Below, piece by piece: positions 24,339-35,432 of a stretch of 64,000 bases of DNA. The position numbers and the translations under genes were made by a program. The notes under the pieces are model-generated. The model did not search any database. It was not told the origin of the DNA and saw nothing but the letters and a program-made list of their open reading frames with translations. The stretch is from Dermanyssus gallinae (lineage: Eukaryota > Arthropoda > Arachnida > Mesostigmata > Dermanyssidae): NCBI GenBank assembly GCA_003439945.1, contig QVRM01004782.1:1-64000 (forward strand), in the 5' to 3' direction. Within the stretch, counting starts at the first letter, position 1, and each line of letters starts with the position of its first letter.

Positions 24339-24340
<2 letters not shown>

Positions 24341-25052
24341 CGCCTGGTTACACGCGCTTTCCAGTGGACCCATAGGTACCCTTCTTGATGACGAGACCAT
24401 TTGCACAGCAGTAGGCCTACGACTAAGGGCAGACATAGTTAGCCCTCATCGGTGTCAATGTGGTCAACCCGTCGACAAACTCGGACATCACGGCCTATCG
24501 TGTATCACCAGCGCAGGACGACGCCCTAGAAATGCCGCTATTAATGAAACCTTCAGCAGAGCCCTTAAGTTATGCGACCGTTCGTGCATCCTTGAGCCCC
24601 TGGGACTCTACGCGGAGGACGGCAGGCGTCCAGACGGGATGACACTCACACTACTCGAGCGAGGCAAAATGCTGGTTTGGGATGCAATCGTTTCCGACTC
24701 CCTAGCACCTTTTATAGTCGGTGGTGACCGAAGTCATCCAAATCTGGCTATGCAGCCCATTTTGCGGAGACCAGCAAGCTAAAAAATACTCATCAATCGG
24801 GTATACTGCCGTCTTGTGTTTGAAATATTGGGTGCTCCTGGTGTTCGGACCAAGCAGCTAATTCGCAAAAACGGCACTTTTTCAACCGGTGATAGCAGAT
24901 CGTCCCTTTTTAAACAACGTCTGGATCTTGACATACAACGTGGAAACGCGGCCTCCGTTCGAGGCACACTTCTGAAATGGTCTCGGCCTTGCCTAAGCGA
25001 ACGGACGCAATACACGCTCGCTAGCCACATTGGCTTAGCTAATTCCCCGTGA
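24338..25052 (+). pseudogene. C-terminal part of an unusual reverse transcriptase (zinc knuckle plus PD-(D/E)XK-like)
   Basis: The plus-strand frame reads GAWLHALSSGPIGTLLDDET, then CQCGQPVDKLGHHGLSC (a CX1C...HX4C knuckle-like pattern). EPLGLYAEDGRRPDGMTLT and GKMLVWDAIVSDSLAP follow, giving a spaced E...PDG...WD arrangement like PD-(D/E)XK nucleases. After a frameshift near 24780, SSLFKQRLDLDIQRGNAASV and RGTLLKW complete the C-terminus. I remember this C-terminal block after reverse transcriptases with a YLDDG-type active site in many invertebrate genomes, but I cannot name the clade. The polymerase core is missing. A longer copy lies at 28060-29151. Confidence 0.65.
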
Positions 25053-25059
25053 TATATGT

Positions 25060-27020
25060 CCCACATACATGATGCAATATACGGAAAATAAATGGTATAT
25101 TTTATATATATATATACGATCGTATACATATATATATATAAGCTCTTTAAGTCATAGTTATGTATGCCTGATTATTTTCAGCGAGGGTAGACGGCGCGAC
25201 TAACTCTGCATAAAAAACATCTGCAACGTGAAAACGTCAGCGTATCCCGTTGTTAAAGGGGGTTACATCAAACAACCATGCCAATAGAGCAATAGAAGGG
25301 TCGATAATATGTTCACAACAAGGACAACGTCCACTTTTGCGGGTATGTTTGTGACACAGCTGTGTCCCGATAGGGTATAAACAAATACAATTAGTATAAT
25401 AAATGCGCAAGCCATATACATTGAATTCAGCGTGCAATTTGGCATGCTTTATTTACATAATCTAGTCTCACACCACTTTATATACGCGACTGTAATTACC
25501 TAAGTACCTCCCCCCCTCTTTCCCTGTTAATAGGGAGAACAGAACCTCTACTCCAAAAGGTATTACGCTTGATAATAAAATAGTCAGCCGTAGTTGTGTC
25601 TTGAAAGTTTTTTAAATTTAAAAATCAACTTTTCTAAAATCGCAGAGATGGCTCGGGTGGCCTAGAGACCTGGCATCTAGACAGAGTGCAGCTTAGAACG
25701 ACGCGCTTCTACGCTCGCTGAAATCATGAGACACCGTTTTCGAGAAAAGCATCCAAATGCAAGTTCAATTCGTCAAGTATTCTACAATAAGAACGTATTT
25801 TGCCTTGATATGAAATGTGATGTCATGTATACGTAAAAAAAAGCTCGCATTTAGGTAATGCTTAACTGCAACGCAAATAATGCTATTTCAGAATGTGAAC
25901 CCAAAATTTCAAAGCCCGATCAAACAAAACATATATATAAATACCTTGCAAAACTGCTATTATTTCTCATAGTTACCCTGGCTGGGTAACAAAATATGTT
26001 TTTAGGAAGCTAACAACTTGCATGCACCTATGATGAAGTGCGCGAGAGACATATGTTGCTTAATTTCCATTTTTCTGGAAGTGTAGTCATTATTTAGATT
26101 TCGGCGTAATTTATTTCAAGGCTCTAAGCATTTTGTGAGGCGATTGCAAAAAACTTGAAACAAGTCGCGTTTCTCAATCTTTGCCAGCGCAACTCTGACA
26201 AGTACAAGCGCCGACGCGTCTGAGTCGAATTGTATTTCTCTATGGTATTTTATTGTTGAAAGCAATCCCGCTGCGCCAAGTCAGGCGACTAAGCTACGTG
26301 TGTAAAGGCGCTCAAACGTTTGACTATCGCAATTTCCGGTACCTAGGTGGCAGGTCATATAAATGTACCCTAGTCTCACACCCTGTGACGAGCCTCGAGA
26401 AAAGAGAAGACCGGCCCTCATCGCAGTTTATCAGCATTTTTGAGCCAGCAAGATCCGCGTCTCGTTTTATCGGTCTGTGACAAATTACGAGGCACCTATC
26501 GAGCAGATTTAGTGAATGATCTTATGGAAAGACATGGCACTTAAGCCAAAACTCAGCTGTTGTAACGCATACGTTAAAAATGAGTTTTCGTCAACGGTCT
26601 CCTTTGGAACGTTCTTCATGAAATTTGTTTTAAAGATAGAGATGTTCAGTGTAAAACTTTGCATGCGATCCATATACAATCTTTAGAGATAGGGCTTTAT
26701 TCTTACTTTCATTCATTCTTGATTTTTTAGTACGGCTGTTATGCACATGTTTTCACATTCGATGGAATAATACATTTAATTGTCTACTTTAACATCAACA
26801 AAGATAGCGTAATCCGTCAATAAGTTGGATAACATGCAGTGCGGTGGAAATTACCGTGAACGTATTTGTTGAGTGATCAACAGATGGTGCTACCAGTAAA
26901 GCCTATGTTGCAATCTTCTTTGGGCCTCCAGTGTATTATTATCGTCTGCCTAATCGACTGCCCCCTCTGGATTTCCAGCGCCACAGTTGTTTTCTGCTGT
27001 TAATGATACTATAGCCTCAC
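25060..27020. other. No recognisable feature
   Basis: AT-rich with small TA patches (25103-25140). A minus-strand frame at 25237-25437 includes KSGRCPCCEHIIDPSIALL but is short and unrecognised. Nothing else supported. Confidence 0.4.
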
Positions 27021-27025
27021 ATTCA

Positions 27026-27228
27026 TCAACCGAGCAACATGGCCTAGTGGCAAAGCCTTTGCCTTGCATTCGAAAGGCCTGATTTCGAGACCCAGACCGG
27101 CCACTCTTAAATTGGGTTTCATGGTTTCCAATTTAGACAAGGTGAATGCCGGAGTGAACTAAAGATCGGCCATGACAAGAAAAAACCGTGCACGGGCATT
27201 AGCCTCACGGAACAGCTAAAAAAACATT
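27026..27228 (+). mobile_element. tRNA-derived SINE, family A
   Basis: Starts near ACCGAGCAACATGGCCTAGT, with a degenerate B-box (ATTTCGAGACC). Body CCGGCCACTCTTAAATTGGG and AATGCCGGAGTGAACTAA, and tail CACGGGCATTAGCCTCACGG with an A-run. It aligns over its length with the minus-strand copy at 15342-15546. Confidence 0.85.
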
Positions 27229-27229
27229 A

Positions 27230-28058
27230 TCTACAAATCCACACAGCACTATGCTTTGTATGGCACTGTATAGACTTCTCTAAAAATAACAATGTGTTTC
27301 CCGTACATCAAAACGATGGCTTATTCTCTCAACCAGTCGTTTAATACCCTTTTAGGCATCTCTCAAAGCAGAAGCTAAAATATTAGGGGATCGCGGGCCC
27401 TCCTGTTGTTTAGAACACCATTTATGGTATTCCCATTCTGCGAAACCCACGTTGCAAAGTTCTTTTGAAACCCTGTGATAGTCACGCATGAATGAAAAAG
27501 CCCTTGAAAATCATGTTATTTGCAAACACTTGTAACAATATAAACGTTTTTAGAGTTTTGGTTCAAAGGTTACAATACCTTTAAACATCAAGTGCGCCAA
27601 GCAACGGCAAGCTGACCAGATCTATGCTGGGACCTGTAATTGCTTAGTACAGTGTATGCTTAATTGAAAGCACATCCGTTCTGAGCTGATATGGTCTGGC
27701 AGTCCGCATGGGTTCCGGTTGAGGATGCTAAGTAAAGATTGTTAGACAAGTGTGCGCACTTAATGTGAAAATGTACTGTTATTATTTTTTCTTAAACTTG
27801 TATATAAACACATTATTTACTATGCGGAAAACTAATCATTTTAGTAGGTTCCCTCATATATATATATATATATATATATAGTGATGATTTATTAAGAATA
27901 CTGATCATGCGGCAAATGAGAACGTGTGCTGCTGAATGGAACTGGGGATATTACTCTATCTCGTTTAGAGTGGGTTGAGACCACTTCAGAAGCATGCCGC
28001 GGACAGACGCCGCGTTCCCGCGTTGGACGTCGAGGTCGAGGCGCTGTCTCAAGAAAGC
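27230..28058. other. No gene seen; one (TA)n array
   Basis: AT-rich sequence with a TA array at 27855-27882. Nothing else recognised. Confidence 0.4.
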
Positions 28059-28059
28059 C

Positions 28060-29151
28060 GCAGATCTCTTGTCTCTATGTTGTGAGGTTCAGCTGCTCGC
28101 CGACTCTGTGGAGAAGTTTGCGAGTGAGGTTGCCTGGCCTGCTCAAGGTCTCGAACGCTAGCGGTTGAAACTCATGTGGGTAACCTATTGAGGCGTAATT
28201 TGCGAGCTTCCTCGTCTCCGCTAGATTACCGGCGTGGCCTGCCGAGACTGCCCGGCCACCGACCATTGAAGGTGCTAATGAGTCGGTGACTGTGGCATCC
28301 CAGACAAGCATCCTGCCCCTACTGAAGGGAGTGAGAGTCATCTCATTCGGGCGCTTACCATCGTCGGCGGACAGGCCCTGGGGCTCTAGAATGCAGGCGA
28401 ATTCACTTGACCGAAGCGCTCGATCGAAGGTGTCGTTAATGCCGGCATGTCTGGCCCGCCGTCCCGCACTTATAATGCACGACAACCCGTGACGGGCTAA
28501 TTTGTCAACGGGGTGGCCACACTTACACTGATGGGGGGATACAAGGTCACAGCCGACACGAGGACCTACCCCGATTCGGGTTGTTTCGTCGTCCAGGAGG
28601 GTGTCCAGTGGGGCACTTGGAAGTGCATGCAACCAGGCTCCAGAGCCTTTGGCAGCGACCGCTCGGAGGCGAGCCTTTATGGGGTCGTCGATAGCGCCCG
28701 CAAGTAAGCCACGATACGCTTCGTCGTATAAGAATGTACTCCAGTCATGTTGGCTCAAAGAGTTATCCGGAGCGCCCCTGCAAGCTGTCTTTAGCTCCTC
28801 GAACAGGTGGCTCTTGAGTTCTTTGTACTGACAAATGCCGGCCTCGTCTAATAGTGCGATGGCATTGTTCTCGGATCGGAAAAGGGAGGAGACTATCGCG
28901 GGTCCTGCGGAAACGAGCGGAGGGCGTTTAGAGTTAACTTGTTCATTGGACGCAGATCGTCCAACCGTCCTGTTAGATCGGCTCCGCGAAGAAGGTGGGT
29001 GACCCTCGTAGCTGAGAACGAGGATCGAAGTAAAAAGAGCGCGCGGTGAGTGCCGGGTGGCGCAAGGTTATCGGCGACATCCTTCAGGTTGTTCTGCCAT
29101 TTTTCAAGTGCGTGTGCGAGCTCTTCCGGCCGAAGGGGGACTCCCAGGAGT
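28060..29151 (-). pseudogene. Reverse-transcriptase C-terminal region, longest copy of the zinc-knuckle/PD-(D/E)XK-like family
   Basis: On the minus strand the frame starts near 29151 with KLLGVPLRPEELAHALEKWQ, then RALFLLRSSFSATRVTHLLR, the thumb-like region after an RT palm. A frameshift near 28965 leads to PPLVSAGPAIVSSLFRSENN. From 28758 down it reads GAWLHALPSAPLDTLLDDET, CKCGHPVDKLARHGLSC, EPQGLSADDGKRPNEMTLTP and GRMLVWDATVTDSLAP. The PDG motif of the 24.3-kb copy is PNE here, which may be an inactivating change. The C-terminus continues with FQPLAFETLSRPGNL. The palm is absent. Copies at 24338-25052 and 37905-39723 cover other parts. Confidence 0.65.
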
Positions 29152-29529
29152 TTTTAGTATATATATAAACAATATATACTTATATACAGAGTGTCCGGAT
29201 TTGATTGCCTGGAACTCTGAGGTATGGTCAAGTTAGGTGGGAAAATCATTTTTGACAAAGGAAAGGAGGAACAAAAATGCTTCGTGTAGGAGTGAGATGA
29301 TTTTTAATAAATTTTTCTGAGTTGTGTAAGCGGTGGCTGTCCCGACATTTGCTTGTAAAATGCACGATTGTGGGAGAACGCATTTCGTCGAGGATGTGGT
29401 TTCAGCACACATGGTGCCGCAGCACACAACGCCCTTCAGGTACGGAATTATCCGGGTGAGACCTTCACTAATCGCTGGATTGGCCAAGGTAGTCCACAAG
29501 CTTGACCGTGACCGTGGTCGCCTGATCTA

Positions 29530-29768
29530 TTGTTTCGCCTCAACTATCTATAGTTTCGATTTTTTTCTTTGGGGTCACCTGACTATTCTAGTCTGTGCAA
29601 CTCCCGTTGAGTTTCCTATTGATCTGATCGGCAAAATAGCTACTGCCGCTGGAATCATTCGGGAGACGCCTCGTTTCTTTGAACGCGTGCAACGATAGTT
29701 TTGCTGTTGCTACCGAATGTGCTTAAGGGCTGACGGGCATTCGTTCCAGCAGGATTTACTTTAATAAA
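29530..29768 (+). pseudogene. Transposase C-terminal remnant (IS630/Tc1/mariner-like)
   Basis: The plus-strand frame reads YSFDFFLWGHLTILVCATPV, then PIDLIGKIATAAGIIRETPR and FFERVQR, a stop at 29696-29698, and a recognisable continuation CCCYRMCLRADGHSFQQ. This matches the C-terminus I know from insect transposases with a PRSPDLTPMDFFLWG motif, where the last catalytic acidic residue lies just upstream. Here that upstream segment is lost. The fragment lies inside the F3 inverted repeats and so identifies the type of enzyme that moved F3. Confidence 0.65.
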
Positions 29769-30259
29769 TATTTTTCTAAGTTTCTCTAGGTTTGACAAGT
29801 GACTTGTTTGACAAAGAAAGCGAACATAATAGCTGCATGTATGCACTCAAATCTGATATGGCCATCGGGTGATTCAAGTTACTCTACTACAAGCAACCAC
29901 AGACGTCAGCTCGACTAATTTGGTACCGAAATGATTCACTTAAGATTTACATTAGTCTGGATGTATTGATTGTGCACGCATGATGGATACATTTCCAGAG
30001 CCTAGGCGTGAAAGTTTGAGCATGCAAAAGTAAAATTATAATTATGCGAACTCTTCTTAATATCACAATAGTCCCTGCTTCAAGTGTAATTCAGACAATA
30101 TATTTTTTCCCCCAATTTCCCGGGTTTTTAACTGAGGAATGCATTCTCTCACAATCGTGCATTTTGTAACCGTATGTCGGAACAGCCACCCCTTAAGGCA
30201 CAACTCAGCAAAATTAATTAAAAAATCATCTCATTATTATACGAACTATTCCCCCCCTA

Positions 30260-31590
30260 ATTAGCAAAAACGATTTTTTTACTTATATTTATTTTAATCA
30301 AATTGAGAATAATATACAATTGAAAAATGTTTCTTTATAATGCTTGATCTTCTTCACGTTTCCGGCAAGAGCAGTAGTACAACGATTTTTGACCCAGCGC
30401 TGCGCATTCTACTGCATGGTACTTGGCACACCTCTGAAGGCAGAACCAGCAGGTGCACAACTTAAACTCCTTGTGAAAGGCCGCGTTCGAACATATCAGG
30501 TAGTGACAACCATGCACTATGTACCTGGTGTATACGTGGCAACTGTCACATGCAGGACCACACTAAAGGTGCAAGGCATTTAAGACGTCCAAACCACCGA
30601 CCTCCCGTCTGGCCTGTTCGGCTTTAACTTCCCAGTCCAAAATAAAACATTCCTAAGGTCATGTACACGGCATCTTCAGTCTTAGTCGGATTGCTTCAGT
30701 AGCCGGTTGACAGCCTGACATGAAATACACAAAACGGTTCTTTGTTTGGATAGGCAAGCAAAGCTCTCGCTTCAGACATAATCAAAAACACATCTCAAAC
30801 TGGTTCAAATTCGCCAGCATGAGGTGTTTCCACACTTTGTCAAGACCATACATCAGCCCCGGAACAATCTTAAGCACTGAGAAGTGCTGAAAAATCGGAT
30901 AGTCTTCGGACATTGCCTACTTCCCCGTAAAGAAAGACAAGTGCCTTTCGTACTGTTTCGTTTATATGAGTGGTGAACGCTGTTCCTGTATAATAAGCCC
31001 GAAGGCCAAGATACTGGAAAGAGTTAACAAACTCTAATGGTTGGCCGCAGCAACGTATAACGTCTCTAGCAGCCAATCGACCTCTACGCCTGAATTGCAT
31101 GGCTTTGGTGTAGTATTCACAACCCTAACGACCGGACGGCGACCGTTACGAGCTCGCTAGTCTTTTGCTCAACAACAACTCATTTATTCTTATGTCTCCT
31201 TTTATATTATAGATTTGCCCGCGCATTTAGTGACTTACCGCGTCTTCTCTACGGGGGTGGCGGCATCCTCTATTTGGTGCCATGTTATTAGTTTGCTTCG
31301 GCATTGCCGCCAACCGACGCTGTATATGCCCGCGCTGCTTAACGGACGCTGCTATCCTACATTGGGTCTTCCTAACGTTTATCTCAAATCCCTTCGAGAC
31401 AAGGAACGCCTCTATTATAGAGGTAATGCGCTTAATGGTACCTAGAGCGACTACGATATCATCTGCATACATCACCACCACGGACGTAACCGAAAAGGTC
31501 TGCGAGGAGAAGTGTAAACGAGACGCAGCTTAGCAGGTCTCCTCGCGGAGTTTCACATTTTGCTTCATCTATAATACCCCCTGCTCACCG
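30260..31590 (-). pseudogene. Vingi-like LINE ORF2 fragment nested in F3
   Basis: On the minus strand, from the right: TPRGDLLSCVSFTLLLADL (compare TPQGDPLSCLAFSVLIEDL at 10.66 kb), then VVMYADDIVVALG near 31481 with the catalytic YADD. AMQFRRRGRLAARDVIRCCG and FVNSFQYLGLRAYYTGTAF follow at 31100-30960, and the knuckle CTCWFCLQRCAKYHAVEC near 30430. Between YADD and FRRRG an extra stretch of about 240 bp (31100-31340) has no counterpart in the 9.4-kb copy and may be another insertion. Several frames are used, so the copy is dead. Its 5' truncation point is near 31590. Confidence 0.75.
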
Positions 31591-31677
31591 GCTACCAACA
31601 AGGTGTCCTCCTCAAAGAAACTTTCTCACAGAGCTTGACCATATCCCAGACTTTCAGACAATCAAATCCGGGCACCC

Positions 31678-31680
<3 letters not shown>

Positions 31681-31712
<32 letters not shown>
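31681..31712. repeat. (TA)n microsatellite
   Basis: TA array abutting the right terminus of F3. Confidence 0.95.
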
Positions 31713-31756
31713 TTAATGTATTATAGGGGAAATAAATATATATATATGTGTGTGAA

Positions 31757-31881
31757 CAGAGAAGTATGGCTTAGTGGCAGAGTGGTACCTTGCATTTGAG
31801 AAGCCTAGGTTCGATACCCGGATTTTATGGTGCCCAACTTAGACAAGGTGAATGACGAAGTGTACTAAAAAATCGGAAACA

Positions 31882-31886
<5 letters not shown>
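31757..31886 (+). mobile_element. tRNA-derived SINE, family A (short copy)
   Basis: A-box-like TGGCTTAGTGGC and B-box GGTTCGATACC, then GACAAGGTGAATG and AAATCGG as in the longer copies. The body is shorter. The copy ends in a TA array (31886-31916). Confidence 0.75.
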
Positions 31887-31917
<31 letters not shown>

Positions 31918-31922
31918 TTCTT

Positions 31923-32240
31923 TTAGTTGCTACTAGGTCGATCCACTTTCCAAGCGGCAGGTTTTTTTTCTCGCTGAGGCAAACATGGTCTTAGTATTGG
32001 CAATAGGTCGTAGTGTAGCCACGTTTGTAAAGCGAAGCAATCGAAAAATGTTTGATTTAACTCTCTGTCCAATGTTTGGTCAGCAGCGTCACTATTGCTG
32101 CCGCTCCCGCTGCTGCCATCGGCCCCCGGCCCAGCTACAGCTGCTGGCGGGGGGTTGGCATCAATGGCGAGCCGCCAATGCTGAACAACAAGAACACGGC
32201 GTTTTTCGTCGTCTTCGGCGAAATAGGCCGGCGGGAGCAT
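31923..32240 (-). CDS. Candidate protein-coding exon, unknown protein (105 codons)
   Basis: On the minus strand ATG at 32240 (context CGATGGATGCTCCCG) opens MLPPAYFAEDDEKRRVLVVQ. It continues HWRLAIDANPPP, a Gly/Ser-rich linker (about residues 40-50), TLDRELNQTFFDCFALQTWL and HYDLLPILRPCLPQ, and stops at 31923. An in-frame stop lies shortly upstream, and the leader beyond it is CAA-rich (GTT on the plus strand), as is common in arthropod 5' UTRs. The composition is protein-like, but the end abuts a TA array and a SINE, and I recognise no family. It could be a first exon read into intron. Confidence 0.25.
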   Translation of the reverse strand: MLPPAYFAEDDEKRRVLVVQHWRLAIDANPPPAAVAGPGADGSSGSGSNSDAADQTLDRELNQTFFDCFALQTWLHYDLLPILRPCLPQREKKPAAWKVDRPSSN

Positions 32241-32274
32241 CCATCGATGGCGGATGGCTTCGATTTGCTATAGT

Positions 32275-32960
32275 TCTAGTTGTTGTTTTTGTTGTTGCCG
32301 TTGTTGCTGCAGTTGCTGTTGTTATTGCTGCCATTGCCGTTGTTGTTGTTGGTGTTGTTGTTGCCATCGTCGTCGTCGTCAGTCAGTAGAACAAATGAGT
32401 GAACGCACCCCAGGGACCAATCGTTCGTCGTCGCACTACCCCAACCATTGGCCAGCAGCTATAGTGTGTAGCCCATCATAGCCTTCATAGCATAGCTCTG
32501 CTTTCTCCAAGTTTCGTGGCCCCACCTTACACTGGCAGCCGCGAGGCAGCCAGATCGACCGACAGACAGACAAACACACAGAGAGACAGAAAACGCCTAG
32601 GAGACCGATCGAGAGAGAAACCGAGTGAAAGGCGGATTGGAGAGAGCGGCGAGAACACAAGGGAGCGAACCTATACAGATTCCAGCCATTCCAGCTATAG
32701 CGGCCTGTCCTGCTGCTGTTCCTGCTATTGCTGGTGAAGCTGCTGGTCATATTTTGGAGTGCAGGACTCGCCCCCCCCCCCTCCCTCCGCTCGCCGTCCT
32801 CTTCGACTCTTCGTCGAACAAGGGCGACACAGCTTGGCCTCTCGGATCATCGAATCGACGTTGCTTGTCGAATCGTCGTTTCGTCGACAAGATTTGAACA
32901 TTGCTATGACAGATAGGTAGTAGTTTTTCCTATTTTCTATCTTGCTAGGGACTCTTCCCT
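32275..32960. other. GC-rich low-complexity block with trinucleotide repeats
   Basis: GTT/GCC/GTC repeats (32275-32390), GA-rich and ACAGAC repeats (32550-32660), a C10 run (32769-32778) and TCG repeats (32800-32890). No confirmed exon. Confidence 0.45.
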
Positions 32961-32961
32961 G

Positions 32962-32966
<5 letters not shown>

Positions 32967-33036
<70 letters not shown>

Positions 33037-33118
33037 ACCACCTTAAAGGAAGTTTAATTCTGGTCTTTCCTGCTTCATAGTCTAAGGGCACACATTTTTC
33101 ATTATATATATGTATATA

Positions 33119-33162
<44 letters not shown>
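32967..33162. repeat. Two long (TA)n arrays
   Basis: TA arrays at 32967-33034 and 33104-33162, the second ending in a short TG array (TGTGTGTG). Confidence 0.95.
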
Positions 33163-33174
<12 letters not shown>

Positions 33175-34289
33175 ATAGAGAAAGCAGTCGAGAAACGAAT
33201 GCTCTTCCACGCCGTTTCCTTCATCTCTTTATTTTCCAATCCCCGCTTGTTTTCTGTCCTCAATTTTAACTTACTGTTAGTGGACAGGCAGGCCCACTGT
33301 TTGCCGTGTGTATGCGCTTGTTCGTGTTTGCTTGCCGCCGCGTTTCATTGTTAGTAGTCATCTCACTATCATCAGGCTATAGTACTTGGCTGCGCTGTGT
33401 CTTCTATGTCTTCCCAAACCCTTTCGTTCTGTTTCTCTCAATTTCGTACTCGTTTCCCTCATTCTGTCTCTCTCAGCTTTCGCACTACCCCGACGTTTCG
33501 AATTGAGCGAGAAACGACGCTACCCGCAGCCGCAACAGTAAGGTCAGCCTGCAAGAGAAAATTGTTTGCTAACAGGTTGTACACCAGACGCCGGTTTCAA
33601 TTTAGGTTTTGTTGCTCTAAAGGATAACCAGGGAGCCGTTAGTCAGGGAGACTAAATGTCGATTTGAAAGCTGATCAAGCACATACAAACAAAAATGCGG
33701 GGTAAGGGGGAGAAAAAATTTTGCTTTTCACGCACACAGTCCATATACTAATAGAAAAAAAACGATTTCCTACCCATGCGTAAGATATATTTGCTTGTTA
33801 TACACAAATGTCTCGCTGTAGTCACATACGTTTTAAAATCCAACTAGTCAATTAATATGCGATGTGGAGAACATATGCATAGGCTGCAGGTAGATGCGCT
33901 AATATATGACTAGACTAGCACACTTTGCGACCTTTGCGGTTAATAATAAACGCGTACCAACTACGTGCATTGCCAATATGCAGATAAACACTCTCGCTCT
34001 TGTGTCACTAAGTGATCGAGCTACCAACGCCTTTCCGTGTCGAGAGGTCTAGCTCTCGATTGCTTGGCTGTAGTATGTCTACGAACATACAGGACCGTTG
34101 AAATCAATACGATATTATATATTGTTATGATGGCGGCGTTCTAGTTGATATCGCGGGTAGATTTGCTGACTGCAATGAGAACTATTTTATATTGCTCGTC
34201 TTGTGCTTATATGCATAGGTATACAACTACACATGTTTAATATTTCCTGATTGTCTGTGTAGTACGCGCATAACTAGAAAGAAGTTGAA
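33163..34289. other. No recognisable feature
   Basis: Pyrimidine-rich DNA to about 33500, then AT-rich. Frames at 33160-33627 are unsupported. Confidence 0.35.
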
Positions 34290-34448
34290 GTAGTATTAAA
34301 GAACGGTTCCAGCTCCTCGCCTCTTCCTGAGGCCATTTAGGTGAGAGGTTTTTAGTGGGTATTATGCCAACAACATCGGCATCGAGTCCCACACTACCCG
34401 CTTCGGGTGTGCGTAAAAGCATTTTTCTCTCTCACCACAAAAAAAAAT
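34290..34448 (+). mobile_element. Short R1-clade-like LINE 3' tail (second copy)
   Basis: Nearly identical to 205-363 from ATTAAAGAACGGTTCCAGC through the TTTTAGTGGGT/GAGTCCCACACTACC hairpin to the A-run. The differences are single bases. Confidence 0.7.
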
Positions 34449-35432
34449 ACTAGAAAGATGTCTTTTCTATGCTATATTCAGATGAGATTGCGGCCCATAG
34501 CGCAACCTACGTAGAGGTTGCAAACAAAATGATGTGCCTTTTAACATGTGCTTTTGAGGCAGGTTAAATAGCGAAGGCCATTCGTGATGTCAGTTTTTGT
34601 ACACAACTGACTGTAGTTTTGTCTGATTTTTCGTATTATAATTTGAGTAGAATCCTGGCTCGACCGCAAGCTTAATGCGTACAAAATTAAGATTTTTCTC
34701 ACTTAGAAAGCTCCTTCTTTATAAAAACAATTAATGAAAATTTGAAGTAAAATCTTGTTCGAATTACTGGAAATGTCGGGTGTTTTACGTGGTAGAATTT
34801 TAGCTGCCGGAGTCTGTAGCGTTGGGGTTTATGCGACATTTTGCGGTGACATTTATCACTGAGTGGCCTCTGTATGAAGAGATGAACGGATAGCGCAACT
34901 TAGAAGTGCTAACAGAATACACAAAGGACTATGGTGAACAAGTATTTTACTCAAGACAAAAAAGTAGGTTTGCAAGATCGCGCCGAATTTTCCACTAATA
35001 CTTAAAAGTCAGCGTCAACCATTTTTACTTAGCGTTTGCGGTTCTACATAACACACGGCTCCGGTATAGAATAGGATGGTGAAGGACCATACTTCGACTG
35101 ATATTCAAAGTGTAATAGGAAAGCAACCGGCCCGGTTATATGTATACGTCTAGTCAAAACCAGAGGAATAAAGAAGAGATATTGTATATAAAGAGAGAAA
35201 CATCTCAACTATAGAGCTGCATCTCTGCAAGGAAAACGCGGAGGTTGCATATAACGAAGCACAAGCAATAAGTTGAGTAAACGCAGTCGGACAATAACTA
35301 TATATGTATATAAATATATATAGTTTTTTTTCTGATGGCCATATATAAGACGACATAGGTCGTCGTATATATGGTCATATTCTTTGGGGCCATTATAGCT
35401 TATTTTTGAGCGAGTTTTTCAAGTAAAGCGTT
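34449..35432. other. No gene seen; one inverted repeat
   Basis: AT-rich. At about 35336-35379 an inverted repeat of about 18 bp with one internal mismatch (GGCCATATATAAGACGAC / GTCGTCGTATATATGGTC) lies next to TA-rich DNA. Confidence 0.4.

Larger units (their letters stand above)
29187..31679. mobile_element. TIR transposon F3, interrupted by a LINE
   Basis: The left end CAGAGTGTCCGGATTTGATT and right end (complement CAGGGTGCCCGGATTTGATT) are inverted repeats that stay alignable for about 75 bp. Both abut TA: TATATA before, and CATATATA after one base. A second pair of inverted blocks, 29285-29385 and 30138-30240, shares CACAATCGTGCATTTT. A transposase remnant lies at 29530-29768. The right arm is split between 30240 and 31600 by a minus-strand Vingi-like LINE. 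TA target, CAG ends and the transposase type suggest an IS630/Tc1/mariner relative. Confidence 0.7.
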
